Source: Jatrophihabitans sp. GAS493 (GTDB lineage Bacteria > Actinomycetota > Actinomycetes > Mycobacteriales > Jatrophihabitantaceae). Taken from it: DNA of 64,000 nucleotides. Location of the stretch: contig NZ_LT907982.1 of NCBI RefSeq assembly GCF_900230215.1, forward strand, positions 2,418,001 to 2,482,000. Reading direction: 5' to 3'. Both the position numbers and the translations under genes were made by a program. Under the pieces are notes generated by a model. The model did not search any database. It was not told where the DNA came from and saw only the letters and a list, made by a program, of their open reading frames with translations. Below, piece by piece: positions 19,182-28,533 of this stretch; positions within the stretch are counted from its first letter, which is position 1, and every line of letters starts with the position of its first letter.

Positions 19182-19241
19182 GTGCCGACGTGTGCCGACG
19201 TGTGCCGACCTGTGCCGAGTTCTGCCCGCCGGTGCCGACCG
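19182..19241 (+). repeat. Decamer tandem array upstream of purK
   Basis: Units of 10 bases based on GTGCCGACGT: two exact copies (19182-19201), a third with one change, a fourth with two changes, one degenerate unit and a sixth close copy (19232-19241). The 10-base period places units on one face of the helix. It ends 24 bases before the purK -10 box. Confidence 0.7.
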
Positions 19242-19265
19242 TGTGGGCCCGCGCTGGGCCCCGAC

Positions 19266-19278
19266 TAGGCTCACAGGC
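19266..19278 (+). promoter_or_regulatory. Leaderless-type -10 box of purK
   Basis: TAGGCT (19266-19271) lies 7 bases before GTG 19279; no ribosome site is visible. Confidence 0.55.
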
Positions 19279-20451
19279 GTGGATGAGCGCACCGGATTGC
19301 CCGTGGTCGGAATGGTGGGGGCGGGCCAGTTGGCCCGGATGACCCATCAGGCCGGCATCCCGCTCGGGCAGTCGCTGCGTCTGCTGGCCGATTCGCTGGA
19401 CGACGGTGCGGCCCTGGTTGCCCGCGACGTCGTCGTCGGGGATTACCACAGCCTGGAGGACCTGCTGCGCTTCGCCGAGGGCTGCGATGTGGTCACCTTC
19501 GATCACGAACACGTAGCCAATGATCACGTCCGCGCGCTGGCCGAGGTGACCTCCGTCCAGCCGAGCGCCGACGCCCTCCGTTACGCCCAGGACAAGGCGC
19601 AGATGCGCCGGCGCCTCACCGAACTCGGGGTGGCCGCGATGCCCTGGATCGACCTCAGTGCAGAGGCTGACCCGCGCACCTCGCTGCTCTCCTTCGGCGG
19701 CCGGGTCGGCTGGCCGCTGGTGCTGAAGGCGACCACCGGCGGTTACGACGGAAAGGGCGTCTGGGTGGTCGATTCGATCGACGAGGCGCAGCCGCTACTC
19801 GACTCCGGGACATCCCTGCTGGCCGAGGCGAAGGTCGAGATCAAGCGTGAGTTGGCCGCGGTGGTCGCCCGCTCCCCGTTCGGCCAGGGAGCGGCCTGGC
19901 CGGTGGTCGAGACGGTGCAGCGGGACGGAATCTGCGTGGAGGTCATCGCCCCTGCGCCCGGGCTGGACTCCGACCGGGCCGACGAGGCGCAGGCGCTGGC
20001 CCTGCGGATAGCGGTCGAACTCGGCGTCACCGGGGTTCTCGCCGTCGAACTCTTCGAGACGTCCAGTGGCGCGTTGCTGGTCAACGAGCTGGCCATGCGC
20101 CCACACAACTCCGGGCATTGGAGTATCGAGGGCTCCCGGACGTCGCAGTTCGAGCAGCACCTGAGGGCCGTCCTCGACTACCCGCTCGGCGCGACGACAC
20201 TCACCGCGCCGGTCGTGGTGATGGCCAACCTGCTGGCCGGGGCAGATGATGTCATCCCGAAGCGCATCGACGAGCGGGTGCACCACTGCATGGCGAGGTG
20301 GCCCGACGTGAAGATCCACCTTTACGGCAAGGGGTTTCGTCCCGGACGCAAGGTCGGCCACGTGACCGCGCTGGGCGAGGACCTGGCCGAAGTGCGGGGG
20401 CGGGCCGTCGCCGCCGCGGACTACCTGGTGAATGGGGACGTGACCGCGTGA
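19279..20451 (+). CDS. purK: 5-(carboxyamino)imidazole ribonucleotide synthase
   Basis: ATP-grasp enzyme that carboxylates AIR with bicarbonate to N5-CAIR in purine synthesis. The 390 residues start with a nucleotide-fold loop [11 protein letters not shown] and include the ATP-grasp lysine region [17 protein letters not shown] and the C-terminal [13 protein letters not shown] signature. GTG 19279 fits the family start and the -10 box; longer readings run through the decamer repeats. The stop overlaps the purE start as GTGA. Confidence 0.95.
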   Translation: MDERTGLPVVGMVGAGQLARMTHQAGIPLGQSLRLLADSLDDGAALVARDVVVGDYHSLEDLLRFAEGCDVVTFDHEHVANDHVRALAEVTSVQPSADALRYAQDKAQMRRRLTELGVAAMPWIDLSAEADPRTSLLSFGGRVGWPLVLKATTGGYDGKGVWVVDSIDEAQPLLDSGTSLLAEAKVEIKRELAAVVARSPFGQGAAWPVVETVQRDGICVEVIAPAPGLDSDRADEAQALALRIAVELGVTGVLAVELFETSSGALLVNELAMRPHNSGHWSIEGSRTSQFEQHLRAVLDYPLGATTLTAPVVVMANLLAGADDVIPKRIDERVHHCMARWPDVKIHLYGKGFRPGRKVGHVTALGEDLAEVRGRAVAAADYLVNGDVTA

Positions 20452-20951
20452 GTGCCAGAGTTGCCGTGATCATGGGAAGTGATTCGGACTGGGAGGTGAT
20501 GAGCCAAGCGGCCGCCGCCCTGAACGAGTTCGACGTGGAGCACGAGGTGTCAGTGGTCTCCGCGCACCGCACCCCGCAGGTGATGGCCGAGTTCGCCCAG
20601 GCCGCCGCCGGACGCGGGATCCGGGTCATCATCGCCGGAGCCGGCGGGGCGGCGCATCTGCCCGGGATGGTCGCCTCGATGACGACGCTGCCCGTGATCG
20701 GCGTACCGGTGCCGCTGAAGTACCTGGACGGCATGGACTCGCTGCTGTCGATCGTTCAGATGCCCGCCGGGGTGCCGGTCGCGACCGTCTCGATCGGCGG
20801 TGCCCGCAACGCCGGGCTCCTCGCCGTCCGTATCCTGGCCACCAGTGACGAGCTGCTGGCCGGCAAGATGCAGGTTTTCCAGGACGTCCTAGCTGAGAGC
20901 GCCCACAGCAAGAACGCCGCCCTGGCCGAGCTTCTCCGTACGCTGCCTTAG
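20448..20951 (+). CDS. purE: N5-carboxyaminoimidazole ribonucleotide mutase
   Basis: Converts N5-CAIR to CAIR, the step after PurK. The 167-residue protein has the class I signature GSDSDW (10-15), SAHRTP (about 43-48) and the [11 protein letters not shown] loop. The GTG overlaps the purK stop by 4 bases (GTGA). Its stop shares one base with the start of the hydrolase-ABC gene, so that gene is read from the same message although it has no purine role. Confidence 0.96.
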   Translation: MSARVAVIMGSDSDWEVMSQAAAALNEFDVEHEVSVVSAHRTPQVMAEFAQAAAGRGIRVIIAGAGGAAHLPGMVASMTTLPVIGVPVPLKYLDGMDSLLSIVQMPAGVPVATVSIGGARNAGLLAVRILATSDELLAGKMQVFQDVLAESAHSKNAALAELLRTLP

Positions 20952-23650
20952 TGACCTCCCCGCGCCCGAGACGCTTCAGCGGGGCCGGTCTACGCGTCCG
21001 GCTTCGCAGCGGGCGCAACCGGGTGCTCCCCGCCCTGCGCCGTCATCGCGGCTGGAGTATCGCCGGTGCGGTGCTGATCGTCGCGCTACTGGTGGCCGGG
21101 ATCGTCTCCGCTGTGACCGCTCCGGCCGCCATCCGTACCCGCAGCGCGATGCTCCCCGGTACCCCCGAGGCCACCGGTGTCGCCGCAGGCCTGCCGGTGA
21201 AGCTCGACACGACCCTGTACTTCCCCGACTCCTCCTCCCCGGCTCCGGCTGTCCTGCTGGCCCACGGACTGGGTGGCACCAAACGGGACCTCAACTCGCA
21301 GGCCGAGGCCCTGGCCAAGGACGGCTACGTGGTGCTGGCCTACACCGCCCGTGGTTTTGGCGCCTCCGGCGGGCTGGTGCATCTGGACGCGCCGGCCTAC
21401 GAGGTGGCCGACGCGAAGCTGCTGGTCTCCTATCTGGCGACGCTGCCGCAGGTGCGCACCACCGCGCCCGGTGATCCGGTGGTGGGAGTGGCCGGCGCCT
21501 CCTACGGGGGTGGCCTGGCCCTGATGCTGGCCGGAAGTGATCCGCGCATTGACGCCGTTGCCGCCGACATCACCTGGAACAGCCTGCAGAACTCGCTCTT
21601 CCCCAACGGGGCCGGCACCCAACCCGGGGTCTTCAAGAAGCTCTGGACCGGCTACCTCTTCCAGTCCGCGCGGGGCACCGGCCCGCTGGCTGAGCGCTCC
21701 GCGGCCTGTGGGCGGGTGGCGGCCGAGGTCTGTGCCGCGTTCCAGCAGGCCGGCCAGAGCGGCGTCCCGAGCGCTGCCACCAGCGCCCTCCTGAACGCCT
21801 CCAGCCCGGCGTCGGTCGACGCTCGGATCACGGCCCCCACGCTGCTCAGCCAGGGGGAGCAGGACTCGCTCTTCCCGCTCACCGAGGCCGACGCCAACGC
21901 CCGCGCCATCGCGGCCAACGGCACGACGGTGCGGGTCATCTGGCGGGCCGGCGGCCACGACGGCGGCGGGGCCGGGGAGGGGAGCGCCGCGGCTGTGCAG
22001 GACTGGTTCGACGCTCACCTGAAGGGCGTCGGGACGGCCGATACCTCCTTCGAACTGGCCGAGCAGGGCTCGGCGTTGTCGAGTTCCTCCGGGCGCCGGA
22101 TCAACCAGACGCTGCGGGCTGAGGCCGGGTACCCCGGAGTACACGCACCACCCGCGCCGACCAGCACCTTCACACTCAGCAACAAGACGCAGACGATCAG
22201 CGCTCCGGCCGGTGGTAACCCGGCGGCGGTGTCGTCGCTGCCCGGTCTAGGCAGCCTGCTGGAGCAGGCCTCGGCCCTGAGCGGCGCTGCCGGTGTGGGC
22301 ACCGATCTCGGCCTGGGTGCCGTCGCCGGGCAGAACGCCGTCTTCGAATCGGCGGTGCTCAAGCAGCGGCAGCGAATCGCCGGGGCGTCCAGGGTGCGGC
22401 TGAAGGTGACGCCACTGGGCAGCACCGACGCAACCCTCTTTGTCTCCTTGGTTGATCTCTCCGCGGACGGGTCGACGCGGACCCCGGCCGCGCTCACCCA
22501 ACCGGTGCATCTGACCGGCCTCACGCCAGGCGTCGCCACCAGCGTCGATGTGCAACTGCCGGCCATCGTCACCGATATCGCCTCCGGTCACCGGATGCAG
22601 GTGCTGGTCGCCACCACCGATCTGGCCTATCAGCTGCCGACCGACCCCCGCGAATACCGCATCGAGCTGGCCGGCGACTCCGGGCAGCTCACCGTTCCCG
22701 GAATCGACGCTGAAGTCGTCCGCTCCGGATCGGCCCTGCCGTGGCTTATCGTCGGGATCGTCGCCATGCTGCTGAGCATCGGCTGGGCTGTCGTGCGAGG
22801 GGTTCGCCGCCGCCGGGCCGACACTCCGGTACCCGGACTGCAGGGCACGCCCATCTCGGTCCGCAATCTGGTCAAGGAGTACAGCGACGGGTACCGGGCC
22901 GTCGACGGCCCTAGTTTCACCGTGGAACGGGGGCAGGTCGTCGGCCTGCTCGGGCCGAACGGGGCCGGGAAGACGACGACACTACGGGTCCTGGTCGGGT
23001 TGATCCGCCCGACCAGCGGCGAGGTGCACGTCTTCGGCCATCTCGTGACGCCGGGCGCCCCGGTGCTGTCGCGGCTCGGGGCCTTCATCGAGGGGCCCGG
23101 GTTCCTGCCGCATCTCTCCGGGCGCGAGAACCTGCACCTCTTCTGGGCGGCCTCGGGCCGGGATGAGAAGTACGCCCAGTTCGAGACGGCGCTGGAGATC
23201 GCGGGTCTCGGGTCGTCGGTCGACCGAAAGGTCAAGACCTACAGCCAGGGCATGCGGCAGCGGCTGGCCATCGCGCAGGCGATGCTCGGGCTGCCGGAGC
23301 TGCTGGTGCTGGATGAGCCGACGAATGGTCTCGACCCGCCACAGATCGCTGAGATGCGCGAGGTGCTGCGCAGTTACGCCGAGACCGGACGCACCGTCGT
23401 CGTCTCCAGTCACCTGCTGGCCGAGGTGGAGCAGACCTGCACCCACGTCGTCGTCATGCACAAGGGGCAGCTGGTGGCCGCCGGTTCGGTGGCCGACATC
23501 GCCGGGGCCGGGGGTACGCAGCTCGCCGTCGCCGATCCGTCGGAGGCTGAGCGGGTGCTGGCTGCGGCCGGTATCGCCACCCGGCAGGTCCCTGTCCGGC
23601 GAGCGCTGGAAGACGTATTCCTGGACCTCGTCGGAGGCGATGACGCATGA
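20951..23650 (+). CDS. Fusion of extracytoplasmic alpha/beta hydrolase and ABC ATPase
   Basis: An 899-residue protein in two functional halves. Residues 34-55 form a membrane anchor, then comes an X-Pro dipeptidyl-peptidase/S15-like alpha/beta hydrolase with the LLAHGLGGTK oxyanion region and nucleophile S184 in GASYGG, followed by a beta-rich C-terminal domain. A second membrane segment (about 595-617) leads to a cytosolic ABC domain with Walker A GPNGAGKTT (668-676), a YSQGMRQRL signature and LLVLDEPT Walker B. It is coupled to purE upstream and to a permease downstream (ATGA). It presumably drives an exporter tied to an external hydrolase; the substrate is unknown. Confidence 0.85.
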   Translation: MTSPRPRRFSGAGLRVRLRSGRNRVLPALRRHRGWSIAGAVLIVALLVAGIVSAVTAPAAIRTRSAMLPGTPEATGVAAGLPVKLDTTLYFPDSSSPAPAVLLAHGLGGTKRDLNSQAEALAKDGYVVLAYTARGFGASGGLVHLDAPAYEVADAKLLVSYLATLPQVRTTAPGDPVVGVAGASYGGGLALMLAGSDPRIDAVAADITWNSLQNSLFPNGAGTQPGVFKKLWTGYLFQSARGTGPLAERSAACGRVAAEVCAAFQQAGQSGVPSAATSALLNASSPASVDARITAPTLLSQGEQDSLFPLTEADANARAIAANGTTVRVIWRAGGHDGGGAGEGSAAAVQDWFDAHLKGVGTADTSFELAEQGSALSSSSGRRINQTLRAEAGYPGVHAPPAPTSTFTLSNKTQTISAPAGGNPAAVSSLPGLGSLLEQASALSGAAGVGTDLGLGAVAGQNAVFESAVLKQRQRIAGASRVRLKVTPLGSTDATLFVSLVDLSADGSTRTPAALTQPVHLTGLTPGVATSVDVQLPAIVTDIASGHRMQVLVATTDLAYQLPTDPREYRIELAGDSGQLTVPGIDAEVVRSGSALPWLIVGIVAMLLSIGWAVVRGVRRRRADTPVPGLQGTPISVRNLVKEYSDGYRAVDGPSFTVERGQVVGLLGPNGAGKTTTLRVLVGLIRPTSGEVHVFGHLVTPGAPVLSRLGAFIEGPGFLPHLSGRENLHLFWAASGRDEKYAQFETALEIAGLGSSVDRKVKTYSQGMRQRLAIAQAMLGLPELLVLDEPTNGLDPPQIAEMREVLRSYAETGRTVVVSSHLLAEVEQTCTHVVVMHKGQLVAAGSVADIAGAGGTQLAVADPSEAERVLAAAGIATRQVPVRRALEDVFLDLVGGDDA

Positions 23651-24615
23651 CCGAATCCAACGGCGTCCTGCCAACGGCCCACGGCGGTACCGGGCACAAT
23701 GGCACCGAGACCGCGGCCACCCGCCGCGGCGTGCACGACCGGCTGGCCTCCATGCCCGTCTCCACGGAGTTGGAGTCGCTGGCTACCGTCACACCCACGA
23801 AGACGCTGCCGCTGCGGGTGGAGGCCGTCCGTCAGCTCAAACGCCGCCGTACCCAGCTCAGCTTCGCCGTCGTGCTGCTGCTGCCGATCATCATGGCGCT
23901 GGCCTTCAAGGTCGGTGGGGCCGGCGACAGCACAGACGGCAGCAGCTCCGCTCTGGTCGGGCTGGCGACGGTGGGTGCCGGCAACTTCGCGCTCTTCGCC
24001 GAGTTCGCGTCGGTGGGCTTCCTGCTGGTCGTGATCGTCGCCCTCTTCTGCGGCGACACGGTGGCCAGCGAGGCGAGCTGGTCGTCGCTGCGGTATCTGC
24101 TGGCGATTCCGGTGCCCCGCTCCCGACTGCTGCGGCAGAAGCTCATCGTCGCGCTCACACTGAGCCTGGGCGCGAACGTGCTGCTACCGATCTGGGCGTT
24201 CCTGGTCGGCGGGGTCTTCTTCGGCTGGGCGCCGGCGCGGTCACCGGTGAGTGGCACCTTCACCACCTCCGAGGCGCTGACCCGGCTGGCCATCGTCGTC
24301 GGGTACGCCAGCATCCAGGCGCTCATCGTGGCCGCCCTGGCGTTCCTGCTGGGCGTGGTCACCGACGCCCCGCTGGGCGCCGTTGGCGGCGCTGTGATGC
24401 TTTTCGTGGTGAGCAACATCCTCGACTCCATCACCGCCCTTGACCCGTATCGGCGCTTCCTGCCGACGCATTTCCAATACGCCTGGCTGGACGCACTCGG
24501 GCCGACGGTGAGTTGGGCCGATATGACGCGCGGGACCGGGCTCGCCCTCGTCTACTCAGCGGTCTTCTTCGCGCTGGCCTGGTGGAAGTTCGAGGGCAAA
24601 GACATCACGAGCTGA
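23647..24615 (+). CDS. ABC-2 type transporter permease
   Basis: A 322-residue membrane protein with about six hydrophobic segments after a polar N-terminus of about 65 residues. Features typical of ABC-2 permeases include the SEASWSSLRYLLAIPVPRSRLL coupling region (about residues 140-160). Its start overlaps the stop of the hydrolase-ABC fusion (ATGA), so the two almost certainly form one transporter. It converges with the next gene after 12 bases. Confidence 0.85.
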   Translation: MTESNGVLPTAHGGTGHNGTETAATRRGVHDRLASMPVSTELESLATVTPTKTLPLRVEAVRQLKRRRTQLSFAVVLLLPIIMALAFKVGGAGDSTDGSSSALVGLATVGAGNFALFAEFASVGFLLVVIVALFCGDTVASEASWSSLRYLLAIPVPRSRLLRQKLIVALTLSLGANVLLPIWAFLVGGVFFGWAPARSPVSGTFTTSEALTRLAIVVGYASIQALIVAALAFLLGVVTDAPLGAVGGAVMLFVVSNILDSITALDPYRRFLPTHFQYAWLDALGPTVSWADMTRGTGLALVYSAVFFALAWWKFEGKDITS

Positions 24616-24627
24616 GTCGCGACCCGT

Positions 24628-25086
24628 TCACGCCGGCATCGGCAGACCATCGCGCTCGTCGTCCCAGGCGACGGCGCTGATCCGCCAGCCAGCTGAGGTG
24701 CGAACGAATTGCAGGGTCTTCATGCCTCTCGCGGCGAACGGTGTCCCGTCCTGGATGCCGGATTTTGCATAGCTGCCGAAGTACTGGGCGATGTCGCCAA
24801 AGATGTCGATCTGGCCGTTCAGTTCCCACTCGCTGAAGTCGACCAGGGTGCCGCCGGCCAGTAGCGCCTGCCGGGGCGCGATGAAGCTCTCCACGCCGTA
24901 GACGGCGGGCTCGCCACCACCGGTTCGGACGATCACCGCCTCGGCGAGGAAGGTCGCACGCAGCGCCTGCAGGCGGGCGACGCTCTCCGGGCCGGAGCGG
25001 AAGGCGGCGAAGAACGTCCGCACTATGCCGGCGATCTCGGCCCGGTCGGCGGCGGCGGACCGGCTCGTCTGGTCGTCGCTGGGCAC
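24628..25086 (-). CDS. NTF2-like (SnoaL/DUF4440-type) protein
   Basis: A 152-residue soluble protein with the NTF2-like pattern of an N-terminal helix (residues 10-50) followed by a beta-rich half ending in RTSAGWRISAVAWDDER. Such domains bind small molecules or act as small enzymes, and the family is too broad to assign a role. It stands alone: a 145-base spacer with a hairpin separates it from ugd. It is convergent with the ABC permease. Confidence 0.7.
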   Translation of the reverse strand: MPSDDQTSRSAAADRAEIAGIVRTFFAAFRSGPESVARLQALRATFLAEAVIVRTGGGEPAVYGVESFIAPRQALLAGGTLVDFSEWELNGQIDIFGDIAQYFGSYAKSGIQDGTPFAARGMKTLQFVRTSAGWRISAVAWDDERDGLPMPA

Positions 25087-25139
25087 GTCTTCGATCCTAG
25101 CGACGGGTGGGCGCGGCCGCTTTTCCGTGAGCGCTCTGC

Positions 25140-25183
25140 GCGTGGAATTGCCGGTCTCCTCGCGAAAACCGGCAACTCCACGT
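25140..25183. repeat. Long intergenic palindrome, possible terminator or REP-like element
   Basis: Arms 25140-25155 and 25168-25183 pair over about 15 bases (GTGGAATTGCCGGT against ACCGGCAACTCCAC, one wobble) around a 12-base loop. It follows the ugd stop on the minus strand. There is no U-run. Its form resembles dispersed palindromic elements. Confidence 0.55.
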
Positions 25184-25231
25184 CAAAAGCCGCTGATACC
25201 AACCCGCGACGCTTGACCCACGTGGCCTTAC

Positions 25232-26554
25232 TTACGGGCGGCCGAGCGCCCGGTAGTGGAAGCCGGCGTCGCGCCAGGTAACCGGGTTCAGGATGTTGCG
25301 GCCGTCGACCAGTCGCGGCTCGCGCACCATGGTGGCGACGGTGGCCGGGTCGAGGGCCCGGAACTCCTGCCATTCGGTGAGCAGCAGGGTGAGGTCGGCG
25401 TCGGTGAGCGCCTCGCGCAGCGAGCTGGCGTAGGTGAGCTCGGGGTGCGCCCGGCGCGCGTTCTCCATCGCCTCCGGGTCATAGACGACGACGTCGGCCC
25501 CGAGCTTGTGGATCGACGCGGCCACGTCCAGGGCGGGGGAGTCGCGGATGTCGTCGGAGTTCGGCTTGAAGGCCGCTCCCAGCACCGCGACACGCTTGCC
25601 CTGATAGTCGCCGTCGACCAGTTCCAGGCCGAGGTCCACCGTGCGGGCCCGGCGCCGCAGGTTGATCTGATCGACCTCACGCAGGAAGGAGACGGCCTGA
25701 TCCACCCCGAGCTCGCCGGCGCGGGCCATGAAGGCGCGGATGTCCTTGGGTAGGCAGCCACCTCCGAAACCAAGCCCGGCGTTGAGGAATCGCTTGCCGA
25801 TGCGCTCGTCATGGCCGATGGCACCGGCCAGCGCAACGACGTCGGCTCCGGTCACCTCACAGATCTCGGCCATGGCGTTGATGAAGGAGATCTTGGTGGC
25901 CAGGAACGAGTTGGCGGCGACCTTCACCAGCTCGGCGGTGGCGAAGTCGGTGATGACGACCGGGGTACCCGACTCGATGACCGGCTCGAAGGCCGCCCGC
26001 AACTGCTTCTCCGACCACTCCGAGTGGACACCGAAGACCAGGCGATCCGGGCGCAGCGTGTCCTGGACGGCGAAGCCTTCACGAAGGAACTCCGGGTTCC
26101 AGGCCAGTTCGACCTCATCGCACGGGGCGAGCCCCTTGATGAGCTTCTCGATGCGAGCCGCAGTGCCGGCCGGAACGGTGGATTTGCCGACGACCAGGGC
26201 GCGGCGGGTGAGCAGCGGGGCCAGCGAACTGAAGGCAGCGTTGACGTATGTCATGTCGGCCGCATCCGACCCCTTGGTCTGCGGGGTCCCCACACAGACG
26301 AAGTGGACGTCGGCGAAGTCGGCTACTTCCTGGTAGGAAGTGGTGAAGCGCAGCCGCCCGCTGTCCAGGTGCTTGGCCAGCAGCTCCGGCAGACCGGGCT
26401 CGAAGAACGGGATGCGGCCGGCCCGCAGGGTCTCGATCTTGCTCTCGTCCACATCCAGGCCGATCACGTCGTACCCGAGTTCGACCATGCAGACCGCGTG
26501 GGTTGCGCCTAGATATCCGGTGCCGATTACCGATAGCTTTGGTCGGTCAGTCAC
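25232..26554 (-). CDS. ugd: UDP-glucose 6-dehydrogenase
   Basis: Oxidises UDP-glucose twice with NAD+ to UDP-glucuronate. The 440 residues show the N-terminal Rossmann motif GTGYLGATHAV, the active-site Cys loop GFGGGCLPKD and the C-terminal nucleotide-sugar domain. GTG 26554 is preferred because AAAGGAAG lies 7 bases upstream and the protein then opens VTDRPKLSVIG; a TTG ten codons earlier is also open. The product is the substrate of the UDP-xylose synthase at 46259. Divergent from pgi across about 250 bases. Confidence 0.95.
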   Translation of the reverse strand: MTDRPKLSVIGTGYLGATHAVCMVELGYDVIGLDVDESKIETLRAGRIPFFEPGLPELLAKHLDSGRLRFTTSYQEVADFADVHFVCVGTPQTKGSDAADMTYVNAAFSSLAPLLTRRALVVGKSTVPAGTAARIEKLIKGLAPCDEVELAWNPEFLREGFAVQDTLRPDRLVFGVHSEWSEKQLRAAFEPVIESGTPVVITDFATAELVKVAANSFLATKISFINAMAEICEVTGADVVALAGAIGHDERIGKRFLNAGLGFGGGCLPKDIRAFMARAGELGVDQAVSFLREVDQINLRRRARTVDLGLELVDGDYQGKRVAVLGAAFKPNSDDIRDSPALDVAASIHKLGADVVVYDPEAMENARRAHPELTYASSLREALTDADLTLLLTEWQEFRALDPATVATMVREPRLVDGRNILNPVTWRDAGFHYRALGRP

Positions 26555-26714
26555 GTAAAGTCTTCCTTTGCTCAGCTGGCTCAAACGAACTCATAACGTC
26601 TTGACGACGGACCCGGCGGCCTGCCACCGGTCGAAGCCGACCCGGCCGCCCCGTTGGAATTGGTCCAAGCGATAAGGCTAACCCGTGTCGCATGGCCAAT
26701 TGGCCGCCCCTGGA

Positions 26715-26728
26715 GTGAAAGCGCTCAC
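26715..26728 (+). promoter_or_regulatory. Possible Crp/GlxR-type half-site pair
   Basis: GTGA-N6-TCAC lies in the ugd/pgi divergent spacer, 79 bases before pgi, matching the core of actinobacterial Crp sites. Only eight fixed bases are involved, so about one such match per window is expected by chance. Confidence 0.2.
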
Positions 26729-26806
26729 GGCCTACTGAAATGCTATGTGCAGGATGCACCGATCCTGCCGCGCGCACCAAGACCGTCGAGAACCGAGGTT
26801 GATCGC

Positions 26807-28453
26807 ATGTCGAGTCCGCAGACGTTGCCACTCCGTGACCGCCCGGCTTGGGCCCGGCTGGTCCACCACCACGCCGAGATCGGGTCCAGGCACCTGCGTG
26901 ACCTCTTCGCCGAGGATGCCGGCCGTGGAGAGCGGTTGGCCGTCGAGGCTGAGGGGATCTACCTCGACTACTCCAAGAACCGCATCACCGACGAGACCGT
27001 AGCCCTGCTCATCGATCTGGCCCGTGAATCCGGTCTCGGCGCGCGGATTGAGGCGATGTTCACCGGCGAGAAGATCAACGTCACCGAGGACCGGGCGGTG
27101 CTGCATACGGCGCTGCGCGCCCCGGCCGGCGCCCGGATCTACGTCGACGGCATCGATGTGGTTCCGGCGGTGCACGAGGTGCTGGGGCGGATGCGCGAGT
27201 TCACCGACCAGATCCGCAGCGGTCGCTGGCTCGGCTACACCGGTAAGCCGATCCGCAGCGTCGTCAACATCGGTATCGGCGGCTCCGACCTGGGGCCGGT
27301 GATGGCCTACGAGGCGCTGCGTCACTACAGCGCCCGCGAGCTGACCTTCCGCTTCGTCTCGAATGTGGACGGGACCGACTTCGCCGAAGCCACCGCCGAC
27401 CTGAACCCGGAGGAGACGCTCTTCATCATCTCCTCCAAGACGTTCACCACGCTGGAGACGATGACCAACGCCCGCACCGCGCGGGAGTGGGCGCTGGCCA
27501 CGTTGGGCGACGACGCGGCGGTCGCGCGCCACTTCGTCGCCGTCTCGACCAACGCCGAGGCCGTCTCGGAGTTCGGCATCGACGTGATGAACATGTTCGG
27601 CTTCTGGGACTGGGTCGGTGGACGCTACTCGATGGACGCCGCCATCGGGCTGTCGACGATGCTCGCGGTCGGTGCCGACGCCTTCGGGGAGCTGCTGGCC
27701 GGGTTCCACGCGATGGACGAGCACTTCCGCACCACCCCGCTGGAGACGAACCTGCCGGCGATCCTCGGCCTGCTCACCGTCTGGTACAGCGACTTCTTCG
27801 ACGCCCAGACCCAGGCCGTGCTGCCGTATGACCAGTATCTGAAGCGCTTTCCGGCCTACTTGCAGCAGCTCACGATGGAGTCGAACGGCAAGTCGGTCAC
27901 ACTCGCCGGCGGCCAGGTCGACTACGAGACCTCGCCGGTCTACTGGGGTGAACCGGGGACCAACGGTCAGCACAGCTTCTATCAGCTGATCCACCAGGGT
28001 ACGAAGCTCATTCCGGTTGATTTCATCGGCTTCACGCACTCGCTGAACCCGCTCGGCAACCACCACGATCTGCTCAATGCAAACGTCTTCGCCCAGGGCG
28101 AGGCACTGGCCTTCGGCAAGACCGCCGAGCAGGTCGCCGCTGAGGGCACCGCGGAATGGCTCGTCCCGCACCGGGTCTTCGCCGGGAACCGCCCCTCCAA
28201 CACGCTGCTGCTGGAGCGACTCACTCCCTTTGCCCTCGGCACCCTGATCGCCCTCTACGAACACAGTGTCTTCGTCCAGGGCGTCGTGTGGAACGTCAAC
28301 TCCTTCGACCAGTGGGGCGTCGAGCTCGGCAAGGTGCTGGCCAAGAAGGTGGCCGACGAGCTGAGCGCGCCGGACGAGCCGGAACTCAGTCATGACAGCT
28401 CCACCAATGCCCTCATCCGGCGCTATCGAGCCGCAACCGCCGGCCAAGACTGA
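26807..28453 (+). CDS. pgi: Glucose-6-phosphate isomerase
   Basis: Interconverts glucose-6-phosphate and fructose-6-phosphate. The 548 residues are the usual length. Family features are [38 protein letters not shown] and [18 protein letters not shown], the last near the C-terminus being a PROSITE-type signature. The ATG at 26807 is preceded by GAGG at 8-11 bases. gnd follows after 80 bases in the same direction, joining glycolysis and pentose phosphate enzymes. Confidence 0.96.
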   Translation: MSSPQTLPLRDRPAWARLVHHHAEIGSRHLRDLFAEDAGRGERLAVEAEGIYLDYSKNRITDETVALLIDLARESGLGARIEAMFTGEKINVTEDRAVLHTALRAPAGARIYVDGIDVVPAVHEVLGRMREFTDQIRSGRWLGYTGKPIRSVVNIGIGGSDLGPVMAYEALRHYSARELTFRFVSNVDGTDFAEATADLNPEETLFIISSKTFTTLETMTNARTAREWALATLGDDAAVARHFVAVSTNAEAVSEFGIDVMNMFGFWDWVGGRYSMDAAIGLSTMLAVGADAFGELLAGFHAMDEHFRTTPLETNLPAILGLLTVWYSDFFDAQTQAVLPYDQYLKRFPAYLQQLTMESNGKSVTLAGGQVDYETSPVYWGEPGTNGQHSFYQLIHQGTKLIPVDFIGFTHSLNPLGNHHDLLNANVFAQGEALAFGKTAEQVAAEGTAEWLVPHRVFAGNRPSNTLLLERLTPFALGTLIALYEHSVFVQGVVWNVNSFDQWGVELGKVLAKKVADELSAPDEPELSHDSSTNALIRRYRAATAGQD

Positions 28454-28533
28454 TCCGTGCCGGAGCGAGATCTCTCCGCCCCCGAATTAGCACCGAATCC
28501 ACGACCGATGCGAGACGAAACTAGGAGTACGAC

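Noticed and set aside
19182-19241. CRISPR-like repeat array upstream of purK
   Set aside because: The units are 10 bases long and directly adjacent, with no spacers and no cas genes in the window.
26715-26728. Crp/GlxR site as a firm regulatory call
   Set aside because: Only GTGA-N6-TCAC matches; eight fixed positions are expected about once in this length by chance. Kept only as a low-confidence feature.
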